From contig JAEXBK010000121.1 of NCBI GenBank assembly GCA_023394035.1, positions 1 to 7,491 of the forward strand: a DNA stretch of 7,491 nt, in the 5' to 3' direction. Shown piece after piece: positions 1-5,777 of the stretch. Each line of letters begins with the position of its first letter. The first letter of the stretch is position 1. The translations under genes were made by a program, and so were the position numbers. The notes under the pieces are model-generated. The model worked only from the letters and a program-made list of their open reading frames with translations, did not search any database and was not told the origin of the DNA. This DNA is from Bacillota bacterium. Its GTDB lineage: Bacteria; Bacillota; Clostridia; Peptostreptococcales; Anaerovoracaceae.

Positions 1-2161
1 CTTCCATGCCGAGTGCAATGGCAGGCAGGCTGTCTGTGACGAGGTTGATCCACAATATCTGCATCGACAAAAGCGGCGATTTATGCCACAAAAGCATTGC
101 AACGAAGACCGTTATTACTTCTCCGATATTTGTACCGAGAAGGAATCCGACGACTTTTTTGATGTTGGCGTAGATCCCTCTGCCTTCACGCACGGCGTCT
201 ACGATAGTAGCAAAATTATCGTCGGTCAATGTCATATCAGCAGCACCTTTTGCAACATCGGTACCTGTTATTCCCATGGCACATCCTATATCGGCTGCTT
301 TGAGAGCAGGGGCATCGTTTACACCGTCGCCCGTCATCGATACGACCTGCCCCTTTCTCTGCCATGCTTTGACAATCCTTATCTTGTTTTCAGGAGAAAC
401 TCTTGCATATACCGATATGTTTTCGACCTCTTCCTCGAGTTCGCGATCCGTCATTGCGTCAAGGGCTGCTCCCGTAACGGCCTGATCGCCGTCCATTAAA
501 ATTCCGAGCTCTGCGGCAATAGCGGAAGCGGTGATCACATGATCTCCTGTTATCATAACGGGCTTTATGCCTGCTTTTCTGCATATGTCGACTGCCTGCT
601 TTGCCTCGCTGCGCGGCGGATCTATCATGCCGACGAGCCCGAGGAAATTGAGGCCGTTCTCAAAATCATCAGCCCTCACTTCTGTAGGGATGTCTTTGAT
701 TTCCTTATATGCGACGGCTATTACGCGTAAAGCACTTCTGCTCATCTCTTCGTTAAAACGTGCTGCGTCGGAAAGATCTTCGTCAAGGCATCTTTCTGCC
801 ATAACATCAAAAGCACCTTTGACGATGACGATGTTTTTGCCGTCTATTACGTTGAGCGTGCTCATCAGTTTTCTATCCGAATCAAAAGGAATCTCTGCGA
901 GACGAGGGTATTTTTCCGAAAGAGCTTCTTTTGACATACCGTTTTTGTGAGCGGCAAAGACTATTGCGGTTTCGGTAGGATCACCGATGTGCTGCTCTTT
1001 ATCATCTGCAAAAATTACGCTTCCGTCGCTGCACAGCGTTCCGAGCTTAAGGAGCTCTTTGACTTCGTCCGAGTTTTCGGAGGTTATGTCTTCGAGCTTA
1101 TCAAAGCCTTTCAAATAAGCTTTGACGAGTGTCATTCTGTTTTGTGTAAGCGTTCCCGTTTTGTCGGAGCATATTACGGATGCTGAACCGAGCGTTTCCA
1201 CAGCGGGGAGACGCCTTATGATTGCATTTCGTTTTACCATGCGCTGAACGCCTATGGAAAGCACTATCGTGACTATCGCAGGAAGCCCTTCGGGGATTGC
1301 CGAAACCGCAAGAGATACAGCCGTCATAAAGATGTCAAGCGGTTCTATCCCGTAAACGAGCCCTACGACAAATATGATTCCACACGCAACGAGCGCAAGA
1401 AAGCCGAGATATTTGCCGAGCTGCGCAAGCTTTGATTGAAGAGGCGTCTGACCTTCGGTTTCGGAATCGAGAAGATTGGCGATCATTCCCATTTCCGTAT
1501 CCATTCCGGTTGCCGTAACAGCGGCGGTTGCAGTGCCGTAAGTCACTGTGCATCCCGAATAGACCATGTTTATGCGATCTCCGAGAGGGGATTTGATGTC
1601 TATTTCCGCTGTAGCGTCCTTTTCCGAAGGCACGGACTCTCCGGTGAGGGCTGATTCCTCGCATTTGAGGCTTACGCTCTTAAGAAGTCTGGCATCGGCA
1701 GGTATGAAATCTCCGGCTTCGAGCTTGATTATGTCGCCGGGAACGAGATATACCGCATCTATCATGCTTTCCTTGCCGTCGCGGATTACGCGTGCATGCG
1801 GCGCCGAAAGGCTTTTCAGCGCATCGAGGGCTTTTTCCGCCTTGCTCTCCTGAAGTACCCCCATTATCGCATTGAGCACGACGATCAAAAGTATCAGAAG
1901 AGGCTCGAAAAACTCTTTCGGTTCACCCTTTGTCACAGCTACTGTAAAGGAAACGGCGACAGCGGCTAAAAGAATCAGTATCATGGCATCCTTGAACTGA
2001 TCGAGAAATCTCATCAAAAGCGTCTTCTTTTTCTTTTCGCGAAGCTTGTTTAGACCGAACTTTTCGAGCTTTGATGCGGCCTGGTCAGAGTTTAGACCGA
2101 CACTTTGATCTGTGCCGAGCTCTTCGATTGCTCTTTCGCGCGAAGTATTATGATAAATCAA
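1..2161 (-). CDS. P-type Ca2+-transporting ATPase (P2A-like), 3' end cut off by window edge
   Basis: This membrane pump would use ATP to export calcium from the cytoplasm. 720 codons are visible without a stop; the family is usually about 870-900 residues, so roughly the M7-M10 part is missing off the left edge. Seen in order: N-terminal cation-ATPase domain (about 1-55), M1/M2 (about 58-104), actuator loop TGES at 173-176, M3/M4 with PEGL at 290-293, phosphorylation motif DKTGT with D333, nucleotide-binding KGA at K448, TGD at 538-540, hinge TGDGVND at 610-616, M5 with N678 and E681, and M6 with N706, T709 and D710. By alignment with SERCA, E291, N678, E681, N706, T709 and D710 match calcium ligands E309, N768, E771, N796, T799 and D800, which favours Ca2+ over Na+/K+, H+ or heavy metals. 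The start is TTG at 2161-2159, chosen because a perfect AGGAGG lies 6 bases upstream and the family N-terminus begins there. It is transcribed away from the prepilin peptidase gene. Confidence 0.95.
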   Translation of the reverse strand, partial: MIYHNTSRERAIEELGTDQSVGLNSDQAASKLEKFGLNKLREKKKKTLLMRFLDQFKDAMILILLAAVAVSFTVAVTKGEPKEFFEPLLILLIVVLNAIMGVLQESKAEKALDALKSLSAPHARVIRDGKESMIDAVYLVPGDIIKLEAGDFIPADARLLKSVSLKCEESALTGESVPSEKDATAEIDIKSPLGDRINMVYSGCTVTYGTATAAVTATGMDTEMGMIANLLDSETEGQTPLQSKLAQLGKYLGFLALVACGIIFVVGLVYGIEPLDIFMTAVSLAVSAIPEGLPAIVTIVLSIGVQRMVKRNAIIRRLPAVETLGSASVICSDKTGTLTQNRMTLVKAYLKGFDKLEDITSENSDEVKELLKLGTLCSDGSVIFADDKEQHIGDPTETAIVFAAHKNGMSKEALSEKYPRLAEIPFDSDRKLMSTLNVIDGKNIVIVKGAFDVMAERCLDEDLSDAARFNEEMSRSALRVIAVAYKEIKDIPTEVRADDFENGLNFLGLVGMIDPPRSEAKQAVDICRKAGIKPVMITGDHVITASAIAAELGILMDGDQAVTGAALDAMTDRELEEEVENISVYARVSPENKIRIVKAWQRKGQVVSMTGDGVNDAPALKAADIGCAMGITGTDVAKGAADMTLTDDNFATIVDAVREGRGIYANIKKVVGFLLGTNIGEVITVFVAMLLWHKSPLLSMQILWINLVTDSLPAIALGME

Positions 2162-2167
2162 TTGGAA

Positions 2168-2173
2168 CCTCCT
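2168..2173 (-). promoter_or_regulatory. Shine-Dalgarno site deciding the TTG start of the Ca2+ ATPase
   Basis: On the minus strand this reads AGGAGG, followed by the 6-base spacer TTCCAA and then TTG. The next in-frame ATG is about 50 codons inside the conserved N-terminal domain, so this site supports TTG initiation. Confidence 0.88.
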
Positions 2174-2174
2174 G

Positions 2175-2198
2175 TTATAAATCAAAAGTTGAGTATAA
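2175..2198. repeat. Imperfect dyad in the Ca2+ ATPase leader, possible operator
   Basis: The arms are TTATA (2175-2179) with TATAA (2194-2198) and TCAA (2182-2185) with TTGA (2189-2192), around a 3-base centre and with a small asymmetric internal mismatch. It lies between the predicted -10 box (2201-2206) and the Shine-Dalgarno of the ATPase gene, covering the expected transcription start. It could be a repressor site or a weak leader hairpin. The AT-rich setting makes chance plausible. Confidence 0.3.
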
Positions 2199-2200
2199 AC

Positions 2201-2229
2201 ATTATAGAGCGGTGCGGCATAAATGTACA
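2201..2229 (-). promoter_or_regulatory. Candidate sigma-A promoter for the Ca2+ ATPase
   Basis: Read on the minus strand, TGTACA (2229-2224, 4 of 6 matches to the -35 consensus) is followed after 17 bases by a perfect TATAAT (2206-2201). Transcription would begin near 2194-2195, giving a leader of about 33 bases that includes the AGGAGG site. Spacing and -10 are very good; the -35 is moderate. Confidence 0.55.
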
Positions 2230-2267
2230 ATAAAATATATGTAAAATATGGAATTTGGGGATTATAT

Positions 2268-2298
2268 TGACACACGGTACAGCAGCTCAGCTTAGTAT
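2268..2298 (+). promoter_or_regulatory. Possible promoter with perfect -35 upstream of the prepilin peptidase
   Basis: A perfect TTGACA (2268-2273) is followed by TAGTAT (2293-2298, 4 of 6) after 19 bases, which is longer than the optimal 17. Transcription would start about 2305. This and the extended -10 at 2337-2345 are competing or additive candidates for the same gene. Confidence 0.3.
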
Positions 2299-2336
2299 GG
2301 GGAAATAACAAAAAACTTTTAATTTCTGTAAATTTA

Positions 2337-2345
2337 TGGTAAAAT
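2337..2345 (+). promoter_or_regulatory. Possible extended -10 element just before the prepilin peptidase
   Basis: The bases read TG-G-TAAAAT, an extended -10 form. The -35 at 17-base spacing (TTTTAA, 2317-2322) is poor. If used, transcription would begin near 2352, right at the Shine-Dalgarno, leaving a leader of about 10 bases and excluding the upstream in-frame ATG at 2344, which overlaps this box. Confidence 0.35.
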
Positions 2346-2351
2346 GACGAC

Positions 2352-2356
2352 GGAGG
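2352..2356 (+). promoter_or_regulatory. Shine-Dalgarno site setting the prepilin peptidase start at 2362
   Basis: GGAGG with a 5-base spacer before ATG 2362-2364. The in-frame ATG at 2344 lies upstream of this site and has only A/T-rich sequence before it, so the extra six residues it would add (MTTEEE) are probably not translated. Confidence 0.8.
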
Positions 2357-2361
2357 AAGAA

Positions 2362-3072
2362 ATGAACACAGCTTTGCTTATAACAACAGTAAAATGTATC
2401 GCCGCAGTGATTGCAGGCGTTTTAGAGGGAAACGGTGCGGTATATTTCTTTAATCGTATCCCGCCGAAGTGGCTCTGCGACTATAACGAGGAACCGAGCG
2501 CGGAGCTTCTTGATAAATTTACGCAGAGGGTAAAGAGCTATCCGTGGAAATATATATTCACCATGCTTTTTATAGTCCTCAATATCAAGCTCGTGATAGA
2601 TGACTGGGAGTTTGCAATACCGGCTTCCGTAGCGCTGTTTTTGATGCTGGAGCTTTCTATAGCTGATAAGAAATACGGTATAGTTCCGGATCAGCTTTTG
2701 ATACTGCTGTCTCTTACGGGGATAGGATTTTTTCCGTATAACGGTTCGTGGAAGGAAATATTGGTCGGTGCGGTAGTCGGATTCGGTCTTGTAGGCGGAA
2801 TTGCGTTAATCGGCAAGCTTGCATATAGGCGCGATACGATAGGCGGAGGAGACATCAAGCTTTTTACGGTTTTGGGCTTTATGACGGGCATGAGAGGCGT
2901 TCTGATAATATTTGCAGCTATGGCGATAATTTCTTCGGCTCATTTCGTCTGGCTTATGGCAAGGAAAAAGATAAACCGAAAGGACACTGTACCTATTGTG
3001 CCGTATATAGCATTATCGGCAGGTGCATATATCGTGTTTTTCTGGGAACTCGGACGCGGGCTCATATTGTGA
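2362..3072 (+). CDS. Type IV prepilin peptidase (A24 family, GxGD aspartyl protease)
   Basis: A 236-residue polytopic membrane protein that would cleave the leader from type IV pilin-like or pseudopilin precursors at the cytoplasmic face of the membrane. A first hydrophobic segment (about 3-30) leads to NRIP (31-34), resembling the PilD N-terminal region. A short polar loop (about 35-62) follows, then further membrane helices. The protease signature is visible: ADKKYGIVPDQL with D102 and D110, and GGGDIKLF with D164, the classic GxGD aspartate. A conserved late segment, VPIVPYIALSAGAY (210-223), matches the family. The paired CxxC zinc motifs of bifunctional PilD enzymes are absent, so N-methylation activity is doubtful. 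No pilin, ATPase or secretion gene lies beside it here, so the substrate is unknown. The stop codon overlaps the predicted truA promoter. A CpaA/TadV-type role is possible, but the N-terminal extension fits a reduced PilD better. Confidence 0.88.
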   Translation: MNTALLITTVKCIAAVIAGVLEGNGAVYFFNRIPPKWLCDYNEEPSAELLDKFTQRVKSYPWKYIFTMLFIVLNIKLVIDDWEFAIPASVALFLMLELSIADKKYGIVPDQLLILLSLTGIGFFPYNGSWKEILVGAVVGFGLVGGIALIGKLAYRRDTIGGGDIKLFTVLGFMTGMRGVLIIFAAMAIISSAHFVWLMARKKINRKDTVPIVPYIALSAGAYIVFFWELGRGLIL

Positions 3073-3095
3073 AGCTCTGAATAGTCTGATATAAT
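3067..3095 (+). promoter_or_regulatory. Predicted promoter of the truA operon, overlapping the upstream stop codon
   Basis: TTGTGA (3067-3072, 4 of 6) is followed after exactly 17 bases by a perfect TATAAT (3090-3095), preceded by the extended -10 TG at 3087-3088. Transcription is expected about 7 bases after the -10, near 3102, only 1-3 bases from the truA ATG at 3104. The -35 contains the stop codon of the prepilin peptidase gene. Confidence 0.68.
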
Positions 3096-3103
3096 CATTT
3101 ATC

Positions 3104-3925
3104 ATGTACAGAAATATACTTCTAAAACTTGAATATGACGGCAGCGGCTTTCATGGCTGGCAATTTCAGAACGGTCTTAGAACCGTTCAGGGCGAGCTTG
3201 AAACTGCACTTTCGCGGGTATGTAGAAAAGAGATCAAGGTGTCGGGTACAAGCAGAACCGATGCCGGAGTCCATGCGCTTGGTCAGTGCTGTTCGTTTAA
3301 GGCGGACATAGGCATACCTTCCGATAAGCTTCCGCTTGCGGTGAATCATATGCTTGCGGGCGGTCGCTACGGAGCGGGAAGCGCGGTTCCTGATATAAGG
3401 GTACTTTCGGCAGAAGAAAAGCCTTTGGATTTTCATGCGCGTTTTGACTGCAAGGGAAAAACCTACATTTACAGGATGAGTACGGCTGAACCTGATGTTT
3501 TCAACAGAAACTTCCGATATTTTTTGGATGCACCGGAGGTCGAAATCGATGTCGAAGCTATGAACAAGGCGGCAGCTCTTTTTGTCGGCAAACATGATTT
3601 CAGATGTTTTCAGGCGGCAGGCGGGCAGGAACGCGAGACTACGGTCAGAACGATTTTTGATGCGGGCGTTGAGCGAAACGGAAACGATATAACCTTCAGA
3701 GTGACAGGAGACGGCTTCCTTTATAATATGGTTAGAATAATGACGGGAACGCTTGTCGAAATAGGGCTTGGACGAAAAGCTGCTGGTTCCGTCCCTGATA
3801 TTATAGCCGAAGGAGACAGAAGGCTTGCGGGGCATACAGCCCCGCCTCAGGGGCTTTATCTTGCAAAGATATATTTTGATGAACTTGGATTTGAAGAATT
3901 TGGAAAGGAAACTTATCATGAGTGA
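3104..3925 (+). CDS. truA: tRNA pseudouridine synthase A (positions 38-40)
   Basis: A 273-residue cytoplasmic enzyme that converts uridines 38-40 in the anticodon stem-loop of many tRNAs to pseudouridine. Family landmarks: LEYDGSGFHGWQ at 9-20, TVQGELE at 27-33, the catalytic loop GTSRTDAGVHALG at 48-60 with nucleophile D53 (E. coli D60), KTYIYR at 119-124 with the conserved tyrosine, FVGKHDF at 160-166, GDGFLYNMVRIMTGTL at 202-217, and the closing TAPPQGLYL at 245-253. Length is normal, apart from about ten extra residues between LAVN (78-81) and PDIRV (96-100). The start is firm: an in-frame TAA lies 12 bases upstream and no alternative start exists between. There is no Shine-Dalgarno before it, and the predicted promoter would place transcription start almost at the ATG. 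The end overlaps the dCMP deaminase gene by 8 bases, so the two are translationally coupled. Confidence 0.97.
   Translation: MYRNILLKLEYDGSGFHGWQFQNGLRTVQGELETALSRVCRKEIKVSGTSRTDAGVHALGQCCSFKADIGIPSDKLPLAVNHMLAGGRYGAGSAVPDIRVLSAEEKPLDFHARFDCKGKTYIYRMSTAEPDVFNRNFRYFLDAPEVEIDVEAMNKAAALFVGKHDFRCFQAAGGQERETTVRTIFDAGVERNGNDITFRVTGDGFLYNMVRIMTGTLVEIGLGRKAAGSVPDIIAEGDRRLAGHTAPPQGLYLAKIYFDELGFEEFGKETYHE
3169..3188. repeat. Perfect 7-bp inverted repeat early in truA
   Basis: GAACGGT (3169-3175) and ACCGTTC (3182-3188) flank a 6-base centre. It lies about 65 bases after the truA ATG, within codons 22-29. It could form an RNA hairpin near the 5' end of the message or act as an operator. Part of it encodes the conserved TVQG region, so chance is not excluded. 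Confidence 0.3.
3827..3854 (+). repeat. Two mutually exclusive GC-rich hairpins near the end of truA
   Basis: GCGGGGC (3827-3833) pairs perfectly with GCCCCGC (3839-3845) across a 5-base loop. The middle GCCCC (3839-3843) can instead pair with GGGGC (3850-3854), which is followed by TTTAT. The three segments have the shape of an antiterminator/terminator switch inside the coding sequence, 60-90 bases before the deaminase start. The T run is short and the segment encodes the conserved TAPPQGL, so function is uncertain. Confidence 0.3.
3904..3910 (+). promoter_or_regulatory. Shine-Dalgarno site of the dCMP deaminase, inside truA
   Basis: AAAGGAA lies 7 bases before ATG 3918-3920 and within the last codons of truA. 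It decides the deaminase start against an in-frame upstream ATG at 3825, which falls deep inside truA and would add 31 residues unlike the family. Confidence 0.75.
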
Positions 3926-4397
3926 ACTCGGCGCAAAACGTCCTTCGTGGGATGAGTACTTTATGGAAATGGCAGAGCTTACGGCAAGACGCTCTACCTG
4001 CTTGAGACGCCATGTCGGAGCGGTAATAGTTAAGGACAGGCAGATCATCGCTACGGGATATAACGGAGCTCCACGCGGTCTTGCGCATTGTGCCGAGCTT
4101 GGCGGATGCCTGCGCCAGAAGCTTGGTGTGCCTTCCGGCGAAAGGCATGAGCTTTGCCGCGCACTTCATGCGGAACAGAATGCGATCATACAGGCGGCAG
4201 TCTTCGGACATAGTATCGAAGGAGCTTCGATATATGTCACACATCAGCCGTGTTCAATATGTGCGAAGATGATAATCAACGCCGGAATAGATAGAATAGT
4301 AGTAAAAGAAGGGTATCCTGACGAGATGGCCGTTGCCATACTTGAAGAGGCGGGTAAACGGATTATCATGTTCAAGGATGCCGTCGACAACAAATAA
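3918..4397 (+). CDS. Deoxycytidylate (dCMP) deaminase, ComEB-like
   Basis: A 159-residue cytoplasmic zinc enzyme that deaminates dCMP to dUMP, feeding thymidylate synthesis. The cytidine/deoxycytidylate deaminase signature is complete: HAE at 84-86 (zinc ligand H84, proton-shuttling E86) and PCSIC at 111-115 (zinc ligands C112 and C115). GYNGAPRG (48-55) and the segment from C64 through SGERHELCRALHAEQNAI (73-90) are typical of dCMP deaminases and distinguish it from tRNA adenosine, guanine or cytidine deaminases. Length fits the bacterial family. The ATG at 3918 overlaps the end of truA by 8 bases, and a good Shine-Dalgarno lies within truA. The reading frame ends in TAA directly followed by TAG and then the MATE start codon, all in one frame. 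The family is often regulated by dCTP and dTTP, but that cannot be read here. Confidence 0.94.
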   Translation: MSELGAKRPSWDEYFMEMAELTARRSTCLRRHVGAVIVKDRQIIATGYNGAPRGLAHCAELGGCLRQKLGVPSGERHELCRALHAEQNAIIQAAVFGHSIEGASIYVTHQPCSICAKMIINAGIDRIVVKEGYPDEMAVAILEEAGKRIIMFKDAVDNK

Positions 4398-4400
4398 TAG

Positions 4401-5777
4401 ATGGAACGAATAATAGACAAGAAACAAATAAACAAAAAACTTTTGACGATCGCCCTGCCGATTGCAATACAGGGCGTCGTTTCAGCTACGCTCGGAATGA
4501 TAGATGACCTCATGGTCGGCTTTTTAGGGGAGACGGAGCTTGCGGCAGTAGGCGTTGGTACTCAGCTTACGATGATACACTATATGCTCATATTCGGAAT
4601 GATAAGCGGAACTGCGACATTCATGGCGCAGTTTTACGGATCGGGCGATATGAAGAGCATAAGAAAGTGCGTCGGCTTTTCGATTACCGTGCTAATGGCT
4701 ACAGGTGTTGTGTTTTTTATTGCCGCTTACTTCTTTGCTGAGGATATACTTTCGTTTTATACGAAGGATCAGGCTGTAATCGCACTCGGTGCGGAGTATC
4801 TCAGAACGCTGAGCCCGCAGTTCCTTTTCCTTGCATTTGCCGCACCGGCAGAGATGTCGTTTAAGGCAACACAGCAGACAAAGGTTCCGATGATCGTCAG
4901 TGCCATAGTATTTTCCACAAATACGTTTTTTAATTATGTGCTGATATTCGGCAAGTTCGGAGCGCCTGCCCTCGGCGTAAAGGGTGCAGCTATAGCGACG
5001 GCATTTGCAAGGCTTCTTCAGGTGCTGATAGATCTTTGGTTCTTGAGATCAAAACGAAACGTATTCAGCGGCAGCTTCAAATCGTATTTCGGATGGAAGC
5101 CGGAGTTTATAAGAAGAATAATCAAAAACTCAACCCCGACTACACTGAACGAGCTGCTGTGGGCTCTCGGTCAGACGATGTTTGCTGCGGCGTTTAACAG
5201 AATAGGGACTACGGATTATGCGGCATATCAGGCTGCAAATTCAATATCTAACATTCTCGCCTTTGCAAGCTTCAGCGTGGGTGATGCTTCACTCATAATG
5301 ATAGGTCAAAAGCTCGGAGAAAACGAAAAAGAAGAAGCCTGGGGAATATCCAAGCATCTTCTCAAAGTCGGTGTCATAGTCGGTATCGTAACAGGTGCGA
5401 TAATAGCAGCTACGGCATCACCTGCATCGAGTCTTTTCAAGCTCACTGAGCTCGGTCAGAGCTATACCTTTTATGTACTTTTGGTAATCGGGGTTACGCA
5501 GCCGCTCAGTCTGTATAACGGTATGCAGATCGTAGGTGTTCTGCGTGGTGGCGGCGATACGAGATTTGCGATGATTGCGGAATCGAGCTGCGTATGGCTC
5601 GTCGCCGTTCCGATTGCATTTGCGGCGGCACTCATATGGCATCTTCCTATTTACATTGCGTTCCTTCTCACTAGGATAGAGGATGTGGTAAAATGCGTCA
5701 TAATCACATGGCGATACATGTCAAAGAAATGGATGAATATAGTCATAGAAGGCATCGGCAGCGATACTAAAGCATAA
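4401..5777 (+). CDS. MATE family multidrug/toxin efflux transporter
   Basis: A 458-residue inner-membrane protein with about 12 hydrophobic helices in two repeated halves; it would export drugs or metabolites in exchange for Na+ or H+. TM1 carries the family pattern around ATLGMIDDLMVGFLG (29-43), with D35/D36 at the place of the conserved cation-linked aspartate of NorM/DinF. ELAAVGVGTQL (46-56) follows, and the second half contains GVLRGGGDTR (379-388), a typical MATE motif. Length is normal and both halves are intact. The start is ATG 4401: an in-frame TAG immediately precedes it and the helix-1 region begins at once, so no other start fits. No Shine-Dalgarno is present, suggesting reinitiation by ribosomes ending the deaminase gene. 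Its last 11 bases overlap the convergent phzF-like gene. Substrate cannot be inferred. Confidence 0.95.
   Translation: MERIIDKKQINKKLLTIALPIAIQGVVSATLGMIDDLMVGFLGETELAAVGVGTQLTMIHYMLIFGMISGTATFMAQFYGSGDMKSIRKCVGFSITVLMATGVVFFIAAYFFAEDILSFYTKDQAVIALGAEYLRTLSPQFLFLAFAAPAEMSFKATQQTKVPMIVSAIVFSTNTFFNYVLIFGKFGAPALGVKGAAIATAFARLLQVLIDLWFLRSKRNVFSGSFKSYFGWKPEFIRRIIKNSTPTTLNELLWALGQTMFAAAFNRIGTTDYAAYQAANSISNILAFASFSVGDASLIMIGQKLGENEKEEAWGISKHLLKVGVIVGIVTGAIIAATASPASSLFKLTELGQSYTFYVLLVIGVTQPLSLYNGMQIVGVLRGGGDTRFAMIAESSCVWLVAVPIAFAAALIWHLPIYIAFLLTRIEDVVKCVIITWRYMSKKWMNIVIEGIGSDTKA
5767..5777. other. Tail-to-tail overlap of the MATE and phzF-like genes
   Basis: The MATE stop TAA (5775-5777, plus) and the isomerase stop TAG (5769-5767, minus) lie inside each other's last codons, so the two coding regions share 11 bases and there is no intergenic space. 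Each gene must end transcription inside the other, or the two transcripts overlap. Confidence 0.95.

Noticed and set aside
83..1853. Several plus-strand open frames and one minus-strand frame of 60-140 codons in this region
   Set aside because: All lie in other frames of the Ca2+ ATPase gene, whose own frame is continuous and carries every family motif.
2261..2266. A second TATAAT on the minus strand upstream of the ATPase
   Set aside because: No acceptable -35 at 16-18 base spacing, and the site is in AT-rich sequence; the box at 2206-2201 is better placed.
2344..2361. Upstream in-frame ATG for the prepilin peptidase (adds MTTEEE)
   Set aside because: It has no Shine-Dalgarno, overlaps a candidate -10 box, and lies before the GGAGG that serves the ATG at 2362.
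3122..4048. A 308-codon open frame on the minus strand opposite truA and the deaminase
   Set aside because: It is fully antisense to two well-supported conserved genes, its translation is rich in R, K and S with no recognisable domain, and it lacks a Shine-Dalgarno. It is a shadow of codon bias.
5686..5694. TG-G-TAAAAT, the same extended -10 form as at 2337-2345
   Set aside because: It lies inside the MATE coding region with no downstream plus-strand gene to serve, so it is probably chance.
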